Of a stretch of DNA of 64,000 nt, positions 28,859 through 39,566 are shown in pieces. The first letter of the stretch is position 1; every line of letters begins with the position of its first letter. A program made the position numbers and the translations under genes. The stretch comes from Acinetobacter sp. NIPH 2100 (lineage in GTDB: Bacteria > Pseudomonadota > Gammaproteobacteria > Pseudomonadales > Moraxellaceae), in NCBI RefSeq assembly GCF_000369805.1, contig NZ_KB850224.1:1535924-1599923 (forward strand). The letters run 5' to 3'. The notes below the pieces were generated by a model. It was not told where the DNA came from and did no database searches. It saw nothing but the letters and a program-made list of their open reading frames with translations.

Positions 28859-30049
28859 TTATTTCTCCTGTGTGGTCACAAGTTGTTTGCTAAGCGGAGT
28901 TTCTGGAATGTCTTTAGCGATACTGACCAGATCGCCATCGGTTAGGAAACCTGTACCTGAAGAAACCACTTTCACATTCGCAGGTAAATTCAAGAGCTCG
29001 ACACGATCTCCTAAACGGCGACCCACATTGATTTTCTGTTGAGTGACACGATTCTTGTCATTGACAATAAACACATAAGAAAAACCATCGCGTAATAGCA
29101 GGGCAGTTTGAGGAACTGTCAATGCAAGCTTTTGACCTAAATCAAATTCACCTTTAACGAACATTCCCATACGGACTGCTTGGGTTGTTGGAATATCCAC
29201 ATAGACCAAGCCATATCGAGTTTGTGGGTCAATCACAGGTGCAATCATTCTGACTTTACCTGTCACTGCGGGTTGGGCAGGATCAGGTGAAATGATATGC
29301 GCGGTCATGCCTTGTTTAAGCTTATATAAATCAGAAGTTGTGACTTCCGCACGCCACTCTAAACGATGATCGCGGATCAAGCGGAAAAGTTCTTGTCCTG
29401 TTTGCGCTAAAGAGCCTACGGTTGCAGTACGAGCTGAAATGACCCCATTATCTGGTGAAACCACTTGCGTCTGTGCTAAACGTAATTGATTACTTTCGAT
29501 CTGTGCTTTGGCTGCATCAAGACGTGCTTGGGCCGTGGCTTGAGAGGTTTGATATTGGGTGGATTCCTGAGCTGAAATTGCACCTGTATTTTTAAGCTGC
29601 TGGATACGTTTGTTGTTAGTGATTGCATCCGCAAGCACGGCTTGTGCCTCGGCATAACTTGCTTTCGCTGCCGCAAGATCGGCACGAATGGTTTCGCTGT
29701 TAATTTCAGCCAAAATCTGACCACGTCGAACTTCATCACCGACATTGACATTCACTCGGGTGAGGCGTTGGCCTGATAGTTCGCTGCCAATCACCACTTC
29801 TTGCCATGCAGCAATATTGCCATTCGCGGTGAAAGTCTGTTTCCAATTCTGTTGTTGAGGAGAAACAACAGTAACGGTCAGTGCTGCTTTTTGTGTCGTG
29901 GTCTCTGCATTTTTAGCTTTGTCTGCCTCTTTTGATTTTTTAGCAGTTCCAGTCTGCCAAATCACGATAGCAATAATTAAAAGTGCAACAACAATTGCTA
30001 AAATGAGCCAACCCTTTTTCTTAATTTTCTTGGGAGTTTGAGAAGTCAT
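28859..30049 (-). CDS. RND efflux periplasmic adaptor subunit
   Basis: A 396-residue membrane fusion protein that links the RND permease to an outer-membrane channel. One N-terminal membrane anchor spans residues ~14-32. Then come a lipoyl-like half (GSELSGQRLTRVNVNVGDEVRRGQIL), a helical hairpin (residues ~115-190), the second lipoyl half (VVSPDNGVISARTATVGSLAQTGQ) and beta-barrel and membrane-proximal domains. It lacks a lipobox and so is anchored by its helix. It is the first gene of the two-gene efflux operon; GGAAAG lies before the ATG. Confidence 0.92.
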   Translation of the reverse strand: MTSQTPKKIKKKGWLILAIVVALLIIAIVIWQTGTAKKSKEADKAKNAETTTQKAALTVTVVSPQQQNWKQTFTANGNIAAWQEVVIGSELSGQRLTRVNVNVGDEVRRGQILAEINSETIRADLAAAKASYAEAQAVLADAITNNKRIQQLKNTGAISAQESTQYQTSQATAQARLDAAKAQIESNQLRLAQTQVVSPDNGVISARTATVGSLAQTGQELFRLIRDHRLEWRAEVTTSDLYKLKQGMTAHIISPDPAQPAVTGKVRMIAPVIDPQTRYGLVYVDIPTTQAVRMGMFVKGEFDLGQKLALTVPQTALLLRDGFSYVFIVNDKNRVTQQKINVGRRLGDRVELLNLPANVKVVSSGTGFLTDGDLVSIAKDIPETPLSKQLVTTQEK

Positions 30050-30231
30050 CTTTCCATAGTCATCAAGTTTTGATGGCTAAGTATAGACGAAGATTTCAAC
30101 AGTTGGTCAATACAAACAGATAGATAAAAAAATTAATAGAGTTGCCCATCTTTATTACCTTTGTGTAAAGAAAAGATGTGAATTTATTCATATTGATACA
30201 TTTTAGTGTTACCTAAAATGATAATTATTGC

Positions 30232-30684
30232 TTAAAGCGGCAGTAAACGATTCGAGACCACATTTTTCATGACGATGGTTGAGGTTAGACGCTGTACATT
30301 GGGCAAGGCCGACAGACTGTCGTCATAAAGTTTCTGGAAACTCGCCAAGTCTTTAGCAACCACATGAAGTAAATAATCTGGATTTCCAAATAAACGCTGA
30401 GCCTGGATGACGTTGGCAATTTCAGTGACTTTTTCTTCAAAGCTGGACAGGGCTTTTTTATCACCATCTTTTAAGGTCACAAAGATAATCGCTGAGAAAT
30501 TGAGGCCGATTTTTGAGGCTTCCAGATCCGCATGGTAACCCTTAATGACGCCAGTTTCTTCCAAAGCTTTAACACGGCGATGGCATGGTGACAGGCTTAA
30601 ACCAATTCGTTCTGCCAGTTCTGTAATAGATAATCGCCCATTTGCCTGTAGTTCAGCAATAATTTTCTTATCAATGCGATCCAT
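30232..30684 (-). CDS. Lrp/AsnC-family transcriptional regulator
   Basis: A 150-residue regulator. The N-terminal helix-turn-helix (residues 4-50) includes LSITELAERIGLSLSPCHRRVKALEE, and a C-terminal RAM (ACT-like) ligand-sensing domain covers residues 65-145. It is divergent from a LysE-type exporter gene, a common arrangement in which the regulator senses an amino acid and switches on its exporter. A palindrome in the shared spacer could be its operator. Confidence 0.9.
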   Translation of the reverse strand: MDRIDKKIIAELQANGRLSITELAERIGLSLSPCHRRVKALEETGVIKGYHADLEASKIGLNFSAIIFVTLKDGDKKALSSFEEKVTEIANVIQAQRLFGNPDYLLHVVAKDLASFQKLYDDSLSALPNVQRLTSTIVMKNVVSNRLLPL

Positions 30685-30771
30685 TTAGAAGAATCTCCCT
30701 GTGGGCTTTGAAGATATAGAAGTATTTGGAATAACATTTTCACCATTAAAGCATATCCTTTCTCAACAATC

Positions 30772-30787
30772 TTCACCAAATGGTGAA
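30772..30787. promoter_or_regulatory. Candidate Lrp-type operator between divergent regulator and exporter
   Basis: TTCACCA AA TGGTGAA is a perfect palindrome with seven-base arms, in the spacer between the lrp-like gene (30684) and the exporter start (30837). A further half-site TTCACCA lies at 30739-30745. Repeated half-sites fit Lrp-type binding. Confidence 0.45.
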
Positions 30788-30836
30788 AAAAAAGCTATTA
30801 AAAAATAGCGTTGGTGATGTGAGAAGGGCTTCGCTT

Positions 30837-31454
30837 ATGGAACTTAGTGTGATTTTTGCTTTTTGGTGTGTTTCAATTTTATTTGTACTTACACCGGGTG
30901 CAGACTGGGCCTACGCTATCCTTGCAGGCATCAAAGGCAAGTTCATTTTGAATGCAGTTACTGGCTTGGTGCTTGGGCATTTAATGGCAATTTTATGTGT
31001 GGCAGCAGGTGTGGGGGCGTTGGTGCAGCATTATCCGATCTTGTTGACTGCCATGACGATTTTAGGGGCCTGTTATTTGTTATGGATGGGAATCAATCTC
31101 TTTATACATCCAGCAACAATTTCGAATGATCACAAGGAAACACAATCTTTAGATTCAGCACGTTCATGGTTGATTAAAGGGGTAGGCATCAGTGGTTTAA
31201 ACCCAAAAGTATTGCTGCTGTTTTTTGCTTTATTACCTCCTTTTATTCATCCGCGAATGGCATTTTCTCCGACAGCACAGATTATTTCATTAGGACTGAT
31301 TCATTTGTTGAGTTGTGCTGTGGTGTATGTATTGGTCGGTATGGCAGCAAAAAAATTACTCAGAACCCGACCTTTTGCAGTGCAAGTGGTCAGTCGTATT
31401 TCTGGTGGGCTGATGATGGGTATTGCGGTAATCTTATTTGTTGGACAAATTTGA
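30837..31454 (+). CDS. LysE-family amino acid exporter
   Basis: The frame is open from 30780, but the ATG at 30837 (MELSVIFAFWCVS) has GAGAAGG eight bases upstream and gives 205 residues, the normal LysE/RhtB length. About six membrane segments are seen. The N-terminal signature reads FVLTPGADWAYAI, and the middle signature KGVGISGLNPKVLLLFFALLPPF. It is divergent from an Lrp-type regulator that probably controls it. Export of an amino acid is expected; the substrate is unknown. Confidence 0.88.
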   Translation: MELSVIFAFWCVSILFVLTPGADWAYAILAGIKGKFILNAVTGLVLGHLMAILCVAAGVGALVQHYPILLTAMTILGACYLLWMGINLFIHPATISNDHKETQSLDSARSWLIKGVGISGLNPKVLLLFFALLPPFIHPRMAFSPTAQIISLGLIHLLSCAVVYVLVGMAAKKLLRTRPFAVQVVSRISGGLMMGIAVILFVGQI

Positions 31455-31593
31455 ATCAACATGTTGCTTTGAACTGAATATCCGACATTAGAATTTATAT
31501 TTATTGAATTCAGTCTGTTAATTTTAATGCCGTTTGAGTCTGGAAAATCATGAAATTATCGAATAGCACATATAGATAAAAAATAGTGTAAAA

Positions 31594-31612
31594 CGTATCA
31601 ATTCTCATTTAT
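31594..31612. promoter_or_regulatory. Candidate Fur box before the TonB-dependent receptor
   Basis: Read on the minus strand, this 19-base stretch contains TGAGAATTGAT, which matches the core of the Fur consensus; by eye about 10 of 19 positions agree. It lies 32 bases before the preferred start and overlaps a TATTAT element (31610-31615) that could be the -10 box. Confidence 0.4.
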
Positions 31613-31643
31613 TATGCTTTTTTTAGATCGGCAGATAAAGATT

Positions 31644-33713
31644 ATGGATGGAAAACTTAAACCATTAGTGCTGATGATGGCATGTATTTCATGTCACGGG
31701 GTAACTTCAGTTTACGCTGAAGATTCACAAACAGAAACACAAACTTTACCTACCATAGTCATTGTTGGTTCTGCTGCTAAAGATGGTGGGGAATTGCTTA
31801 AACAGCCACTCTCAACAAGTATTATTGATGCGCAACAGCTTAAAGAGAGTGGTGCAGATAAATTAGATAATGCTTTATTTTATGAGGCTGGAATATTAGC
31901 TCAGCCTTATGGCAAAGATAATAAATCTCAATGGTTTAAGATCCGTGGTTTTGATGCCAGTCAGACTCTTGATGGGACTGCCTTAGCGCCGAACGGATTC
32001 TTTGTTTGGGAGCCTGAAATTTATGGCTTAGAGCGTTTAGAAATTGTTAAAGGCGCGAGCTCATTTAATTATGGCGCATCAGAGCCAGGCGGTAATGTAA
32101 ATTTAGTGTCTAAGCGTCCTAAATTGGTCCCACAAGGTGAGGTGACCTATTCGGTTGGTAGCCTAGATAAACGTGAGATTGGCGCTGATTATAGTGGCGT
32201 AATAACTGATGATGTCCGTTATCGTTTGGTTGGCTTGTTCCGTCAGGCAGATGGTCAGCAAAAAGGTTCAGAGATGGATCATTATTATGTTGCACCAAGC
32301 TTTGCATGGGATATTACGGATCGTACACATTTTACGTTGTTGACCAGTTTTCTGAAAAAAGATGGCGTGCCGACTTCTGGCTTTTTGCCTTTGTACGGAA
32401 CGGTTTTAGATACGCCTTACGGTAAAATTAATCCTAAAACTAATTTAGGTGAACCTGAAAGAGATTATTCAAAACTTGAACAAACCTCGATTGGTTATGA
32501 GTTTTCTCATGAGTTTGAAAATGGTTTGATTGCGAGTCAAAATTTCCGTTGGGGACGTCTCGATTTAAATCAATTAACGACATTTGCATATAATGATTCT
32601 CGTGTGAAATTATGGGATGAAGATCCTGCAATTATTAGTGATCGTTTAGCCCGTCGCGGATATTCTTATACCAATGGGACTTCTGATACTTATTCCGTTG
32701 ATAACCGCCTCGTTAAAGATTTTAATTTTGGGTCAGTTTCAAATAAGGTCATGCTTGGTATGGATTACCAACATAATAAGATTGATGGTGTAAACAACGG
32801 TTTTGGTTCAGTTCCACAAATCGATATGTTTAATCCTGTACATACGCCAGATTTTGCCGTGACAGGATCTCCATATAATCTTAAAACTGAACAATTAGGT
32901 TTCTATCTTGCTAACCAAGCCAATATTAATGATCTTGTGGATGTGAATGTTGGGATTCGTCACGATCAAGCTGAATCAACTGTTGATAATAGCAAAGCTT
33001 ATGATGTGAATCATACTAGTTATAATGCAGGGCTGATGTATCACGCACCGTTGGATATTTCACCTTATTTAAACTATTCAACATCATTTAGGCCATCTAC
33101 AGGTAAAGATGGACAAGGGCGTTTTTATAAGCCTTATGAGAGTGAACAGTATGAAGCAGGTATTAAATATGCTCCAGATTGGATAAATGGGCAAATCACA
33201 CTGGCATATTTTGATTTAACTGAGAAAAATGCGTTGGTGAGTGATGCTTCTAATGTGCAATCACAGGCAGGAAAGCGTACCAATAAAGGTGTTGAACTTC
33301 AGGCTGATCTAAAGTTGACGGATAACCTATCTACCCAACTTGCTTATACCCATAATGATTCAAAACAGGACCTCAACGGTGGAAAAACTATTCGTACACC
33401 ATTAATTCCAAATGATCAGATTGCTGCTAAATTTAGCTATTTATTTACGGATGCAACTTTCCTGAATGGACTGCGTTTAGGTGCAGGTGTTCGTTATGTG
33501 GGAAGTACCAATGATGAGCAATATTATCCAGACTATGAGGTGAAGTCTTATACTTTGGTAGATGCAATGGCAAGTTATCCGTTAAATGAGCAGTTAGATG
33601 TTCAAGTTAATGCGACAAACTTAACTGATAAAAAGTATGTGAGCGCTTGTTCTTTTTATTGCTACTATGGCGCAGGTCGTTCAGTCGATTTACGCGTAAA
33701 CTATAAGTGGTAA
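31644..33713 (+). CDS. TonB-dependent siderophore receptor
   Basis: Outer-membrane receptor that takes up ferric siderophores using energy from TonB. The preferred start is the ATG at 31644, which yields a clean signal peptide (cut near VYA|EDS) and about 689 residues; an ATG at 31614 adds ten polar residues. After the TonB-box-like segment LPTIVIVG come the plug domain (about residues 50-165, with EIVKGASSFNYGASEPGGNVN) and a 22-strand barrel ending SVDLRVNYKW with an aromatic last residue. The ligand cannot be told. A candidate Fur box suggests iron repression. Confidence 0.92.
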   Translation: MDGKLKPLVLMMACISCHGVTSVYAEDSQTETQTLPTIVIVGSAAKDGGELLKQPLSTSIIDAQQLKESGADKLDNALFYEAGILAQPYGKDNKSQWFKIRGFDASQTLDGTALAPNGFFVWEPEIYGLERLEIVKGASSFNYGASEPGGNVNLVSKRPKLVPQGEVTYSVGSLDKREIGADYSGVITDDVRYRLVGLFRQADGQQKGSEMDHYYVAPSFAWDITDRTHFTLLTSFLKKDGVPTSGFLPLYGTVLDTPYGKINPKTNLGEPERDYSKLEQTSIGYEFSHEFENGLIASQNFRWGRLDLNQLTTFAYNDSRVKLWDEDPAIISDRLARRGYSYTNGTSDTYSVDNRLVKDFNFGSVSNKVMLGMDYQHNKIDGVNNGFGSVPQIDMFNPVHTPDFAVTGSPYNLKTEQLGFYLANQANINDLVDVNVGIRHDQAESTVDNSKAYDVNHTSYNAGLMYHAPLDISPYLNYSTSFRPSTGKDGQGRFYKPYESEQYEAGIKYAPDWINGQITLAYFDLTEKNALVSDASNVQSQAGKRTNKGVELQADLKLTDNLSTQLAYTHNDSKQDLNGGKTIRTPLIPNDQIAAKFSYLFTDATFLNGLRLGAGVRYVGSTNDEQYYPDYEVKSYTLVDAMASYPLNEQLDVQVNATNLTDKKYVSACSFYCYYGAGRSVDLRVNYKW

Positions 33714-33732
33714 ACTTTATCTCTAATATAAT

Positions 33733-33766
33733 AAAAAGGCTAAATCCAATTGGATTTAGCCTTTTT
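33733..33766. terminator. Bidirectional terminator
   Basis: Perfect 34-base palindrome with 17-base arms (AAAAAGGCTAAATCCAA and its complement), between the convergent receptor and dapC genes. Confidence 0.92.
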
Positions 33767-33784
33767 AATTAAAACAATAAAATT

Positions 33785-34954
33785 CTATAAAACAGCTTTT
33801 AGTCGTTTGACCACTTCTTCACACTGGGCCAAATCTGCAACAAGAGCCATGCGCACATGACCTTCACCTGGATTCCCTTGTTCTGTATCACGAGACAGAT
33901 AACGACCCGGTAAAACTTTAATATGCGCCTTTTCCATCAACATTTTGGCAAAAGTCTCATCATTATCCACTTTTAACCAATAATAGAAGCCTGCATCTGG
34001 TTTTTGTAACGGCAATAAGTGACCGAGTTCAGACTGGAATAAATCAAATTTGGCACGATATTGCTGACGGTTTTCTTCAACGTGCGCTTCATCATTCCAT
34101 GCTGCAATAGAAGCCAGTTGATTTTGTACGGGCATCGCAGCACCGTGATAAGTGCGGTATTGCAAATATGGTTTCAATAGGGCTGCATCACCCGCAACAA
34201 AACCAGAACGCATGCCTGGTAAGTTGGAACGTTTAGAAAGTGAATGGAACACGATACAATTTTTATAATCATCACGGCCCATTTCAGCGCAGACTTCTAA
34301 AAGTCCAATCGGTGCTTGATCAAACCAAAGTTCCGAATAACATTCATCCGATGCGATTACAAAATCATATTGATCCGAAAGTGCAAGCAATTTTTTAAAT
34401 TGCTCTTTTGAAAGTACTGTTCCTGTTGGATTGCCAGGGGTACATACAAATAGTAAAGCTGTCTTTTCCCATACTTCCGCTGGAACCGCATCAAAGTCAC
34501 CTAAGTAACCATTTTCTTCGGTACAGTTAATGAAATAAGGTTTTGCACCAGCAAGCAGGGCTGCACCTTCATAAATTTGATAGAACGGATTTGGCATCAC
34601 CACATAGGGTGCCTCTTCACGCTTAATCAGTGCTTGAACAAATGAAAAGATGCCTTCACGAGTACCAGAAACAGGCAGAATATGATCTTCTGCACTAATC
34701 TGATTCAACTGGAAGCGATTTGTCAGCCACTGTGCAATACTTTGGCGTAGTTCGGGTAGGCCTTTACTATTTGGGTAGGTCGATAGATGAGCAAAGTTAT
34801 CAATAATGGCTTGCTTAACAAACTCTGGCGCTGGATGTTTTGGTTCACCAATTGATAAGGGAATCAATGGTAAATTGGCAGGTTGCACATCTTTAAAAAG
34901 TTGATTTAACTTTTCAAAAGGATAGGGATGCAATAACGACAAGCTAGAGTTCAT
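33785..34954 (-). CDS. dapC: Succinyldiaminopimelate transaminase DapC
   Basis: PLP aminotransferase that makes N-succinyl-LL-2,6-diaminoheptanedioate in the lysine and diaminopimelate pathway. The 389-residue protein has PTGTVLSKEQ near residue 170, SDECYSELWF near 205 and the Schiff-base Lys in HSLSKRSNLPGMRSGF near 235. The position directly after glnD is the usual one in Acinetobacter and Pseudomonas and supports DapC over other class I transaminases. Twenty-five bases separate the genes. Confidence 0.9.
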   Translation of the reverse strand: MNSSLSLLHPYPFEKLNQLFKDVQPANLPLIPLSIGEPKHPAPEFVKQAIIDNFAHLSTYPNSKGLPELRQSIAQWLTNRFQLNQISAEDHILPVSGTREGIFSFVQALIKREEAPYVVMPNPFYQIYEGAALLAGAKPYFINCTEENGYLGDFDAVPAEVWEKTALLFVCTPGNPTGTVLSKEQFKKLLALSDQYDFVIASDECYSELWFDQAPIGLLEVCAEMGRDDYKNCIVFHSLSKRSNLPGMRSGFVAGDAALLKPYLQYRTYHGAAMPVQNQLASIAAWNDEAHVEENRQQYRAKFDLFQSELGHLLPLQKPDAGFYYWLKVDNDETFAKMLMEKAHIKVLPGRYLSRDTEQGNPGEGHVRMALVADLAQCEEVVKRLKAVL

Positions 34955-34979
34955 TTAAACAGTTACCAAACAATAAAAT

Positions 34980-37643
34980 TTAAGATGGATTACAAATTTG
35001 ATTCGATGCTTCATCTAAAGCGGCTTTTAAGCTTTCCGCAAAAGTTTTCACTTCTTCATCGGTGAGCAAGACACCATTTTTCTTGGTGACAAAGAAAATA
35101 TCTTCCGCACGTTCGCCCAGCGTGGCAATTCGTGCAGAATGGATATCCAAACCTTGCAGCATAAATAGGCCACCAATACGTGCCAATAGACCTGGGTGAT
35201 CGAGCGTCGAGATTTCGACCATGTGTTGCTGTAAGGTCGGGTTGAGGACGATATCCACGGTATTCTGCACATCAAAATGGCGTAAATGACGTGGGATACG
35301 GCGTTGCATGATACCTGGATACTGATCTGAATGGCTCAATGCATCAATCAAAGCGTCTTTTACTTTGCGTTCGCGATCAGGATCCGTCAACAAGGTACCA
35401 AAACGGTCAAGCACTAAGTAAGTATCGAGACTGAATGAGGTCGAAGCCGTAATAATACGTGCATCTTGAACATCAAGATTCATACGGTCTAACACGGCCA
35501 CCGTTGTGGCAAATAAGTTTGGCTGATCGCGGGTGTAGATAAAGATCTGAACTGCATCGTCCGCAGCATTACGGTGTGCACGCAATAACACCAATGGTTC
35601 TGGATTATCGCCGTGTTGTAGAATGGCTTGGGTATGCCATGCAATTTCATTGGCCGATTCTTTGACAAAGTATTCATCGCCCAATTCTTGCCAAACTTTC
35701 TCCACTTCAGCAAGCGAAAAGTCATTCACCAACAGTTCACTGGCAGCAAATTTGGTGTCCTCGATCAGCATTTGATAGTCGACTGGGCGGCCCAAACCTG
35801 AACGGATCACGTCACGTGCATAGGTATACAGCTGACGCATTAACGAAGCTCGCCATGTATTCCACAGTTTTGGATTAGTTGCATTAATATCTGCAACGGT
35901 CAGGGTATAGAGATAATCTAAATGCTCCATATCGCCGACTTTTTCAGCAAATTCTCTAACCTCATCTGGGTCGGAAATATCTTTTTTCTGTGCAGTGAGC
36001 GACATCAATAAGTGATTGTTAATCAGCCACGCAACCAGTTTGCATTCACGCTCAGTAAAACCATGGGTACGACAGAATTCAATCGCATCAAGTGCCCCAA
36101 GTTCACTATGATCACCACCACGACCTTTGGCAATGTCATGGAAAATTGCAGCCATATAGACGATGTCATGGCGGGCAATACGTTGGAATACCGAACTCAC
36201 CACGGGGAATTCTTTCGCAAATTCAGGTTCTTTAAAACGACTTAAATTACGAAGGAGCAGAAGGGTATGCGCATCGACGGTATAAATATGGAATAAGTCG
36301 TATTGCATCAATCCTGTAATTTGTCCAAAGGCAGGGATGTAATTACCAAGAACACCGTAACGCTTCATCGCCACCATAGTGTCATAGAGGTGCGGCGAGC
36401 GAATAATCGACATAAACAAGGCTTGATGTTCTGGATTATCGCGGAAACGTTGGTCAATTCGTTTTGCTGCAAGCACCAGTAGACGCAAAGTACGGGCACG
36501 AATACCCGTAATTTCTGGACGATTTGCCAACAGAAAGAACAATTCTAAAATCGCACTTGGCTCTTCAGAAAATACTTTATGATGTTGAACGGCAAGTTTG
36601 CCATCGACAATTTTAAAACGCTCATTAATCTCGATAATGTCACGTTCATAATCAGGCAGACGCGGTGTAATCACCGACTCATTGAAATAGGCCAGTAGCA
36701 TTTCATTCAGTGTTGAGACTTGTTGTGCAGTTCGATAGTAACGCTTCATGAACTGTTCAACCGCAAAATTAACCGGTTGGCCTTCTTCACGAACATAGCC
36801 AAATTTTGCTGCAATATCACGTTGATATTCAAACAACAGGCGGTTTTCATCACGCTTTGCTAAACGGTGTAAATGGGTACGGATTTCCCACAAAAAGCTT
36901 TCAGCCTCTTCCAGTACACCCAACTCAAATTCAGTGATAAAACCCAAATGAACCAGATCATAAATACGATTGACACGGAAATGGCGTTTGGCAATCCAAC
37001 CAATTTGGTTAATATCACGAATACCCCCCGGAGCATTTTTAATGTCGGGCTCTAGGTTGCTTTCCGTATTATTATGCTGTGCATAGCGTTTGGCTTGCTC
37101 GACCATTTTGGCATCATAGAAGGTTTTATCCGTCCATGTTTGCGCCACAATACGGCGTGGCCATTTTGCCAACTGCTCGTTGCCCATAATCAGACGAGCT
37201 TCAATCAGCGTGGTCGCAACGGTTAAATCGTTAATGGCTTGTTCGACACAATTCTGAATGGTCCGAACACTGATCCCTGGTTTGAAATTACCCACATCCC
37301 ATAAGGAAGAAATAAAAGTTGAGATCAGTTTTTCTTGTTCTTCGTTGATATCATCTTCAGATAAAATCATGATATCGGTATCTGAATATGGCAGCATTTC
37401 ATGGCGACCATAACCACCGACTGCAAATAAGCCCAACTCTGTTTGGTCAAGGCCTGCATGATTCCAAAGAAAAATCAGCGCTTCGTCAATGGAGTCTGAA
37501 CGTGCGCCAATCACTTCACGAATGGGTTGTCCATTTTCATAACTCTCCTGTAATTGCTGTTCTACATCCTTACGCCATTGGTTAATGGCTTGAATATCAT
37601 GAAGACTGGTGACGTAGTTCAGCAATGGAGAGGTCTTGATCAT
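34980..37643 (-). CDS. glnD: Bifunctional uridylyltransferase/uridylyl-removing enzyme GlnD
   Basis: Nitrogen sensor that attaches UMP to PII proteins when glutamine is low and removes it when glutamine is high. Domains of the 887-residue protein: nucleotidyltransferase with [19 protein letters not shown] near residue 77, a helical linker, an HD hydrolase with [16 protein letters not shown] near residue 505, and two ACT domains in the last 190 residues that bind glutamine. No defect was seen. Located upstream of dapC on the same strand and probably co-transcribed. Confidence 0.97.
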   Translation of the reverse strand: MIKTSPLLNYVTSLHDIQAINQWRKDVEQQLQESYENGQPIREVIGARSDSIDEALIFLWNHAGLDQTELGLFAVGGYGRHEMLPYSDTDIMILSEDDINEEQEKLISTFISSLWDVGNFKPGISVRTIQNCVEQAINDLTVATTLIEARLIMGNEQLAKWPRRIVAQTWTDKTFYDAKMVEQAKRYAQHNNTESNLEPDIKNAPGGIRDINQIGWIAKRHFRVNRIYDLVHLGFITEFELGVLEEAESFLWEIRTHLHRLAKRDENRLLFEYQRDIAAKFGYVREEGQPVNFAVEQFMKRYYRTAQQVSTLNEMLLAYFNESVITPRLPDYERDIIEINERFKIVDGKLAVQHHKVFSEEPSAILELFFLLANRPEITGIRARTLRLLVLAAKRIDQRFRDNPEHQALFMSIIRSPHLYDTMVAMKRYGVLGNYIPAFGQITGLMQYDLFHIYTVDAHTLLLLRNLSRFKEPEFAKEFPVVSSVFQRIARHDIVYMAAIFHDIAKGRGGDHSELGALDAIEFCRTHGFTERECKLVAWLINNHLLMSLTAQKKDISDPDEVREFAEKVGDMEHLDYLYTLTVADINATNPKLWNTWRASLMRQLYTYARDVIRSGLGRPVDYQMLIEDTKFAASELLVNDFSLAEVEKVWQELGDEYFVKESANEIAWHTQAILQHGDNPEPLVLLRAHRNAADDAVQIFIYTRDQPNLFATTVAVLDRMNLDVQDARIITASTSFSLDTYLVLDRFGTLLTDPDRERKVKDALIDALSHSDQYPGIMQRRIPRHLRHFDVQNTVDIVLNPTLQQHMVEISTLDHPGLLARIGGLFMLQGLDIHSARIATLGERAEDIFFVTKKNGVLLTDEEVKTFAESLKAALDEASNQICNPS

Positions 37644-37664
37644 AAAGCTAGTCTTCTATCAAAG

Positions 37665-37684
37665 CCCCTCTAAATCAAGAGGGG
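37665..37684 (-). terminator. Weak hairpin after purT
   Basis: CCCCTCT and AGAGGGG stem with a six-base loop, between the purT stop and the glnD start. T tract on the minus strand is short, so some read-through into glnD is possible. Confidence 0.5.
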
Positions 37685-37714
37685 AAGTTATAATGATGGC
37701 AACGAAAGGTGATC

Positions 37715-38923
37715 TTAAGCGTTGGTTTGTACACTCACTTGGTCTGCAGCCTGCTGAGCCAGTTCACGCGCAAGATCAGTTGTTTCTGCGCGGGCAGTTG
37801 CAACGCCCATACGGCGGCGTTTAAAACCTTCAGGTTTACCAAATAAACGTAAGTCTGTGTTTGGATTGGCTAAAGCAAGATTCAAGCCAGTGAAACTTAA
37901 ATTTTTTGCATCAACACCCGCATAAATCACCGCGCTTGCAGCAACACTATGACGAGCTGTATTCACGGGCAAACCTAAAATTGCACGTGCATGCAATTCA
38001 AATTCACTTTGGAACTGTGAAGCCAAAGTCACCAGACCTGTGTCATGTGGACGAGGAGAAACTTCGCTAAACCAGACTTTATCGCCTTTGATAAATAGTT
38101 CTACACCGAAGATACCACAACCACCTAAAGCAACAGTGACTTTATTGGCAATGCGTTTTGATTCTTGTAGGGCAGCAGGTGTCATTAACTGTGGTTGCCA
38201 GCTTTCGACATAGTCGCCTGCATCTTGGCGGTGTCCAATCGGATCACAAAAATGTGTTTCGATCTCGCCAGTTTCTGGATTTTTGGCACGAACGGTGAGT
38301 AGGGTAATTTCAAAATCAAAATCAATCTGCGATTCAATAATCACTGTGCCTTGATTGACACGACCGCCTTGCATTGCATATTCCCATGCAGCATCCACTT
38401 CATCAAAACTTTTTACACGTGATTGGCCTTTGCCTGAAGAAGACATTACTGGTTTTACAAAGTTTGGATAACCGATGTCATCACAGGCAGCGCGGAAGCT
38501 TTCCAAGGTATTGGCAAAGCGGTAGGCAGAGGTCGGTAAGCCAAGTTCTTCTGCTGCTAAACGACGAATTCCTTCACGGTTCATGGTGAGGTTAACAGCT
38601 TTAGCCGATGGAATCACTGTTGCAGTTTGGCTTTGTTCAATTTCAACTAAAACTTCAGTCGCAATTGCTTCAATTTCAGGAACAATTAAATTTGGTTTGA
38701 TCTTTTCAATCAGTTGCTTTAACTCAGTTGGATCCGCCATATTCAGGGTATAAGCATGATGAGCTACTTGCATCGCTGGTGCATGATCATAGCGATCCGC
38801 AGCATGAACTTCGACACCCAAGCGTTGTAAAGAAATCACAACTTCTTTACCTAGCTCTCCAGAACCTAACAGTAAAACCTTAAATGCAGAAGATTGAAGT
38901 GGAGTTCCTAGAGTGACGCTCAT
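37715..38923 (-). CDS. purT: Formate-dependent phosphoribosylglycinamide formyltransferase
   Basis: ATP-grasp enzyme of purine synthesis that makes formyl-GAR from GAR, formate and ATP. The 402-residue protein has the N-terminal [20 protein letters not shown] motif, [14 protein letters not shown] of the ATP-grasp lid near residue 160, and metal-binding [25 protein letters not shown] near residue 270. No PurR-type operator could be confirmed. It may be part of a unit with glnD behind it. Confidence 0.97.
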   Translation of the reverse strand: MSVTLGTPLQSSAFKVLLLGSGELGKEVVISLQRLGVEVHAADRYDHAPAMQVAHHAYTLNMADPTELKQLIEKIKPNLIVPEIEAIATEVLVEIEQSQTATVIPSAKAVNLTMNREGIRRLAAEELGLPTSAYRFANTLESFRAACDDIGYPNFVKPVMSSSGKGQSRVKSFDEVDAAWEYAMQGGRVNQGTVIIESQIDFDFEITLLTVRAKNPETGEIETHFCDPIGHRQDAGDYVESWQPQLMTPAALQESKRIANKVTVALGGCGIFGVELFIKGDKVWFSEVSPRPHDTGLVTLASQFQSEFELHARAILGLPVNTARHSVAASAVIYAGVDAKNLSFTGLNLALANPNTDLRLFGKPEGFKRRRMGVATARAETTDLARELAQQAADQVSVQTNA

Positions 38924-39052
38924 GCGAATAATCCTATCCTGAGTAATTTGCGTTTAAGCATAGCAGAACTTTTTGCTGAATTAAGCTTATATGACACAAA
39001 AAACATGGTTTTTGTTAGACAGAAAATAGCACTTGAATGTTGATTTGTCTGT

Positions 39053-39442
39053 TTAAACATTGACCTGATAATTGAGTAGTAATTCATCTGCATTTTGTCC
39101 GCGAATCCCCCAATTACATTTAGGCGTTTCAAAAATTGTGATTTCAATGTCTTGGGTTGAAATCCCACATTGCTGCTGGACATAAGTAAAAATGCTTTGA
39201 ATCAAGCGTTTTTTTGCTTCAGTGCTTCTGCCTTCAAACATAGAAATTTCAATAATCAGATAGTGCGGACTACGATCATTCGGATAGATAAAGTCTTCTT
39301 TTTCTAGTGCAATAAAACGCTGAAATTTCTTTTCGATGGGATAATTCAAACTTTCCACTAGCGCTTGATGTATGGCATGAGAAAGTTGATTCCTAAACTG
39401 CTCAATCGTGGGTTTTAAGGCATAAATCTTGATTTGTGACAT
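39053..39442 (-). CDS. Tautomerase-family protein
   Basis: A 129-residue protein of the 4-oxalocrotonate tautomerase/MIF superfamily, with the pattern YLIIEISMFEGRSTEAKKRLIQSIF typical of the beta strand and helix after the active site. The usual Pro directly after Met1 is not present at the start chosen; the N-terminus reads MSQIKIYALKP. A missing Pro1 would remove the general base, so either it has another activity or the start lies elsewhere. No nearby ATG gives Pro2, so it may be a non-catalytic relative. Confidence 0.65.
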   Translation of the reverse strand: MSQIKIYALKPTIEQFRNQLSHAIHQALVESLNYPIEKKFQRFIALEKEDFIYPNDRSPHYLIIEISMFEGRSTEAKKRLIQSIFTYVQQQCGISTQDIEITIFETPKCNWGIRGQNADELLLNYQVNV

Positions 39443-39566
39443 TGTGGATTTCTTCCTTCTCTGAGTTTTAATTTTATATATATGGACAAGTCTGACTTTA
39501 TGCTGAACAAGACTATAAAATCAAATGCTTAGAGTAAAAGGCATTCTGCTGAGTAAATAAGTAACA

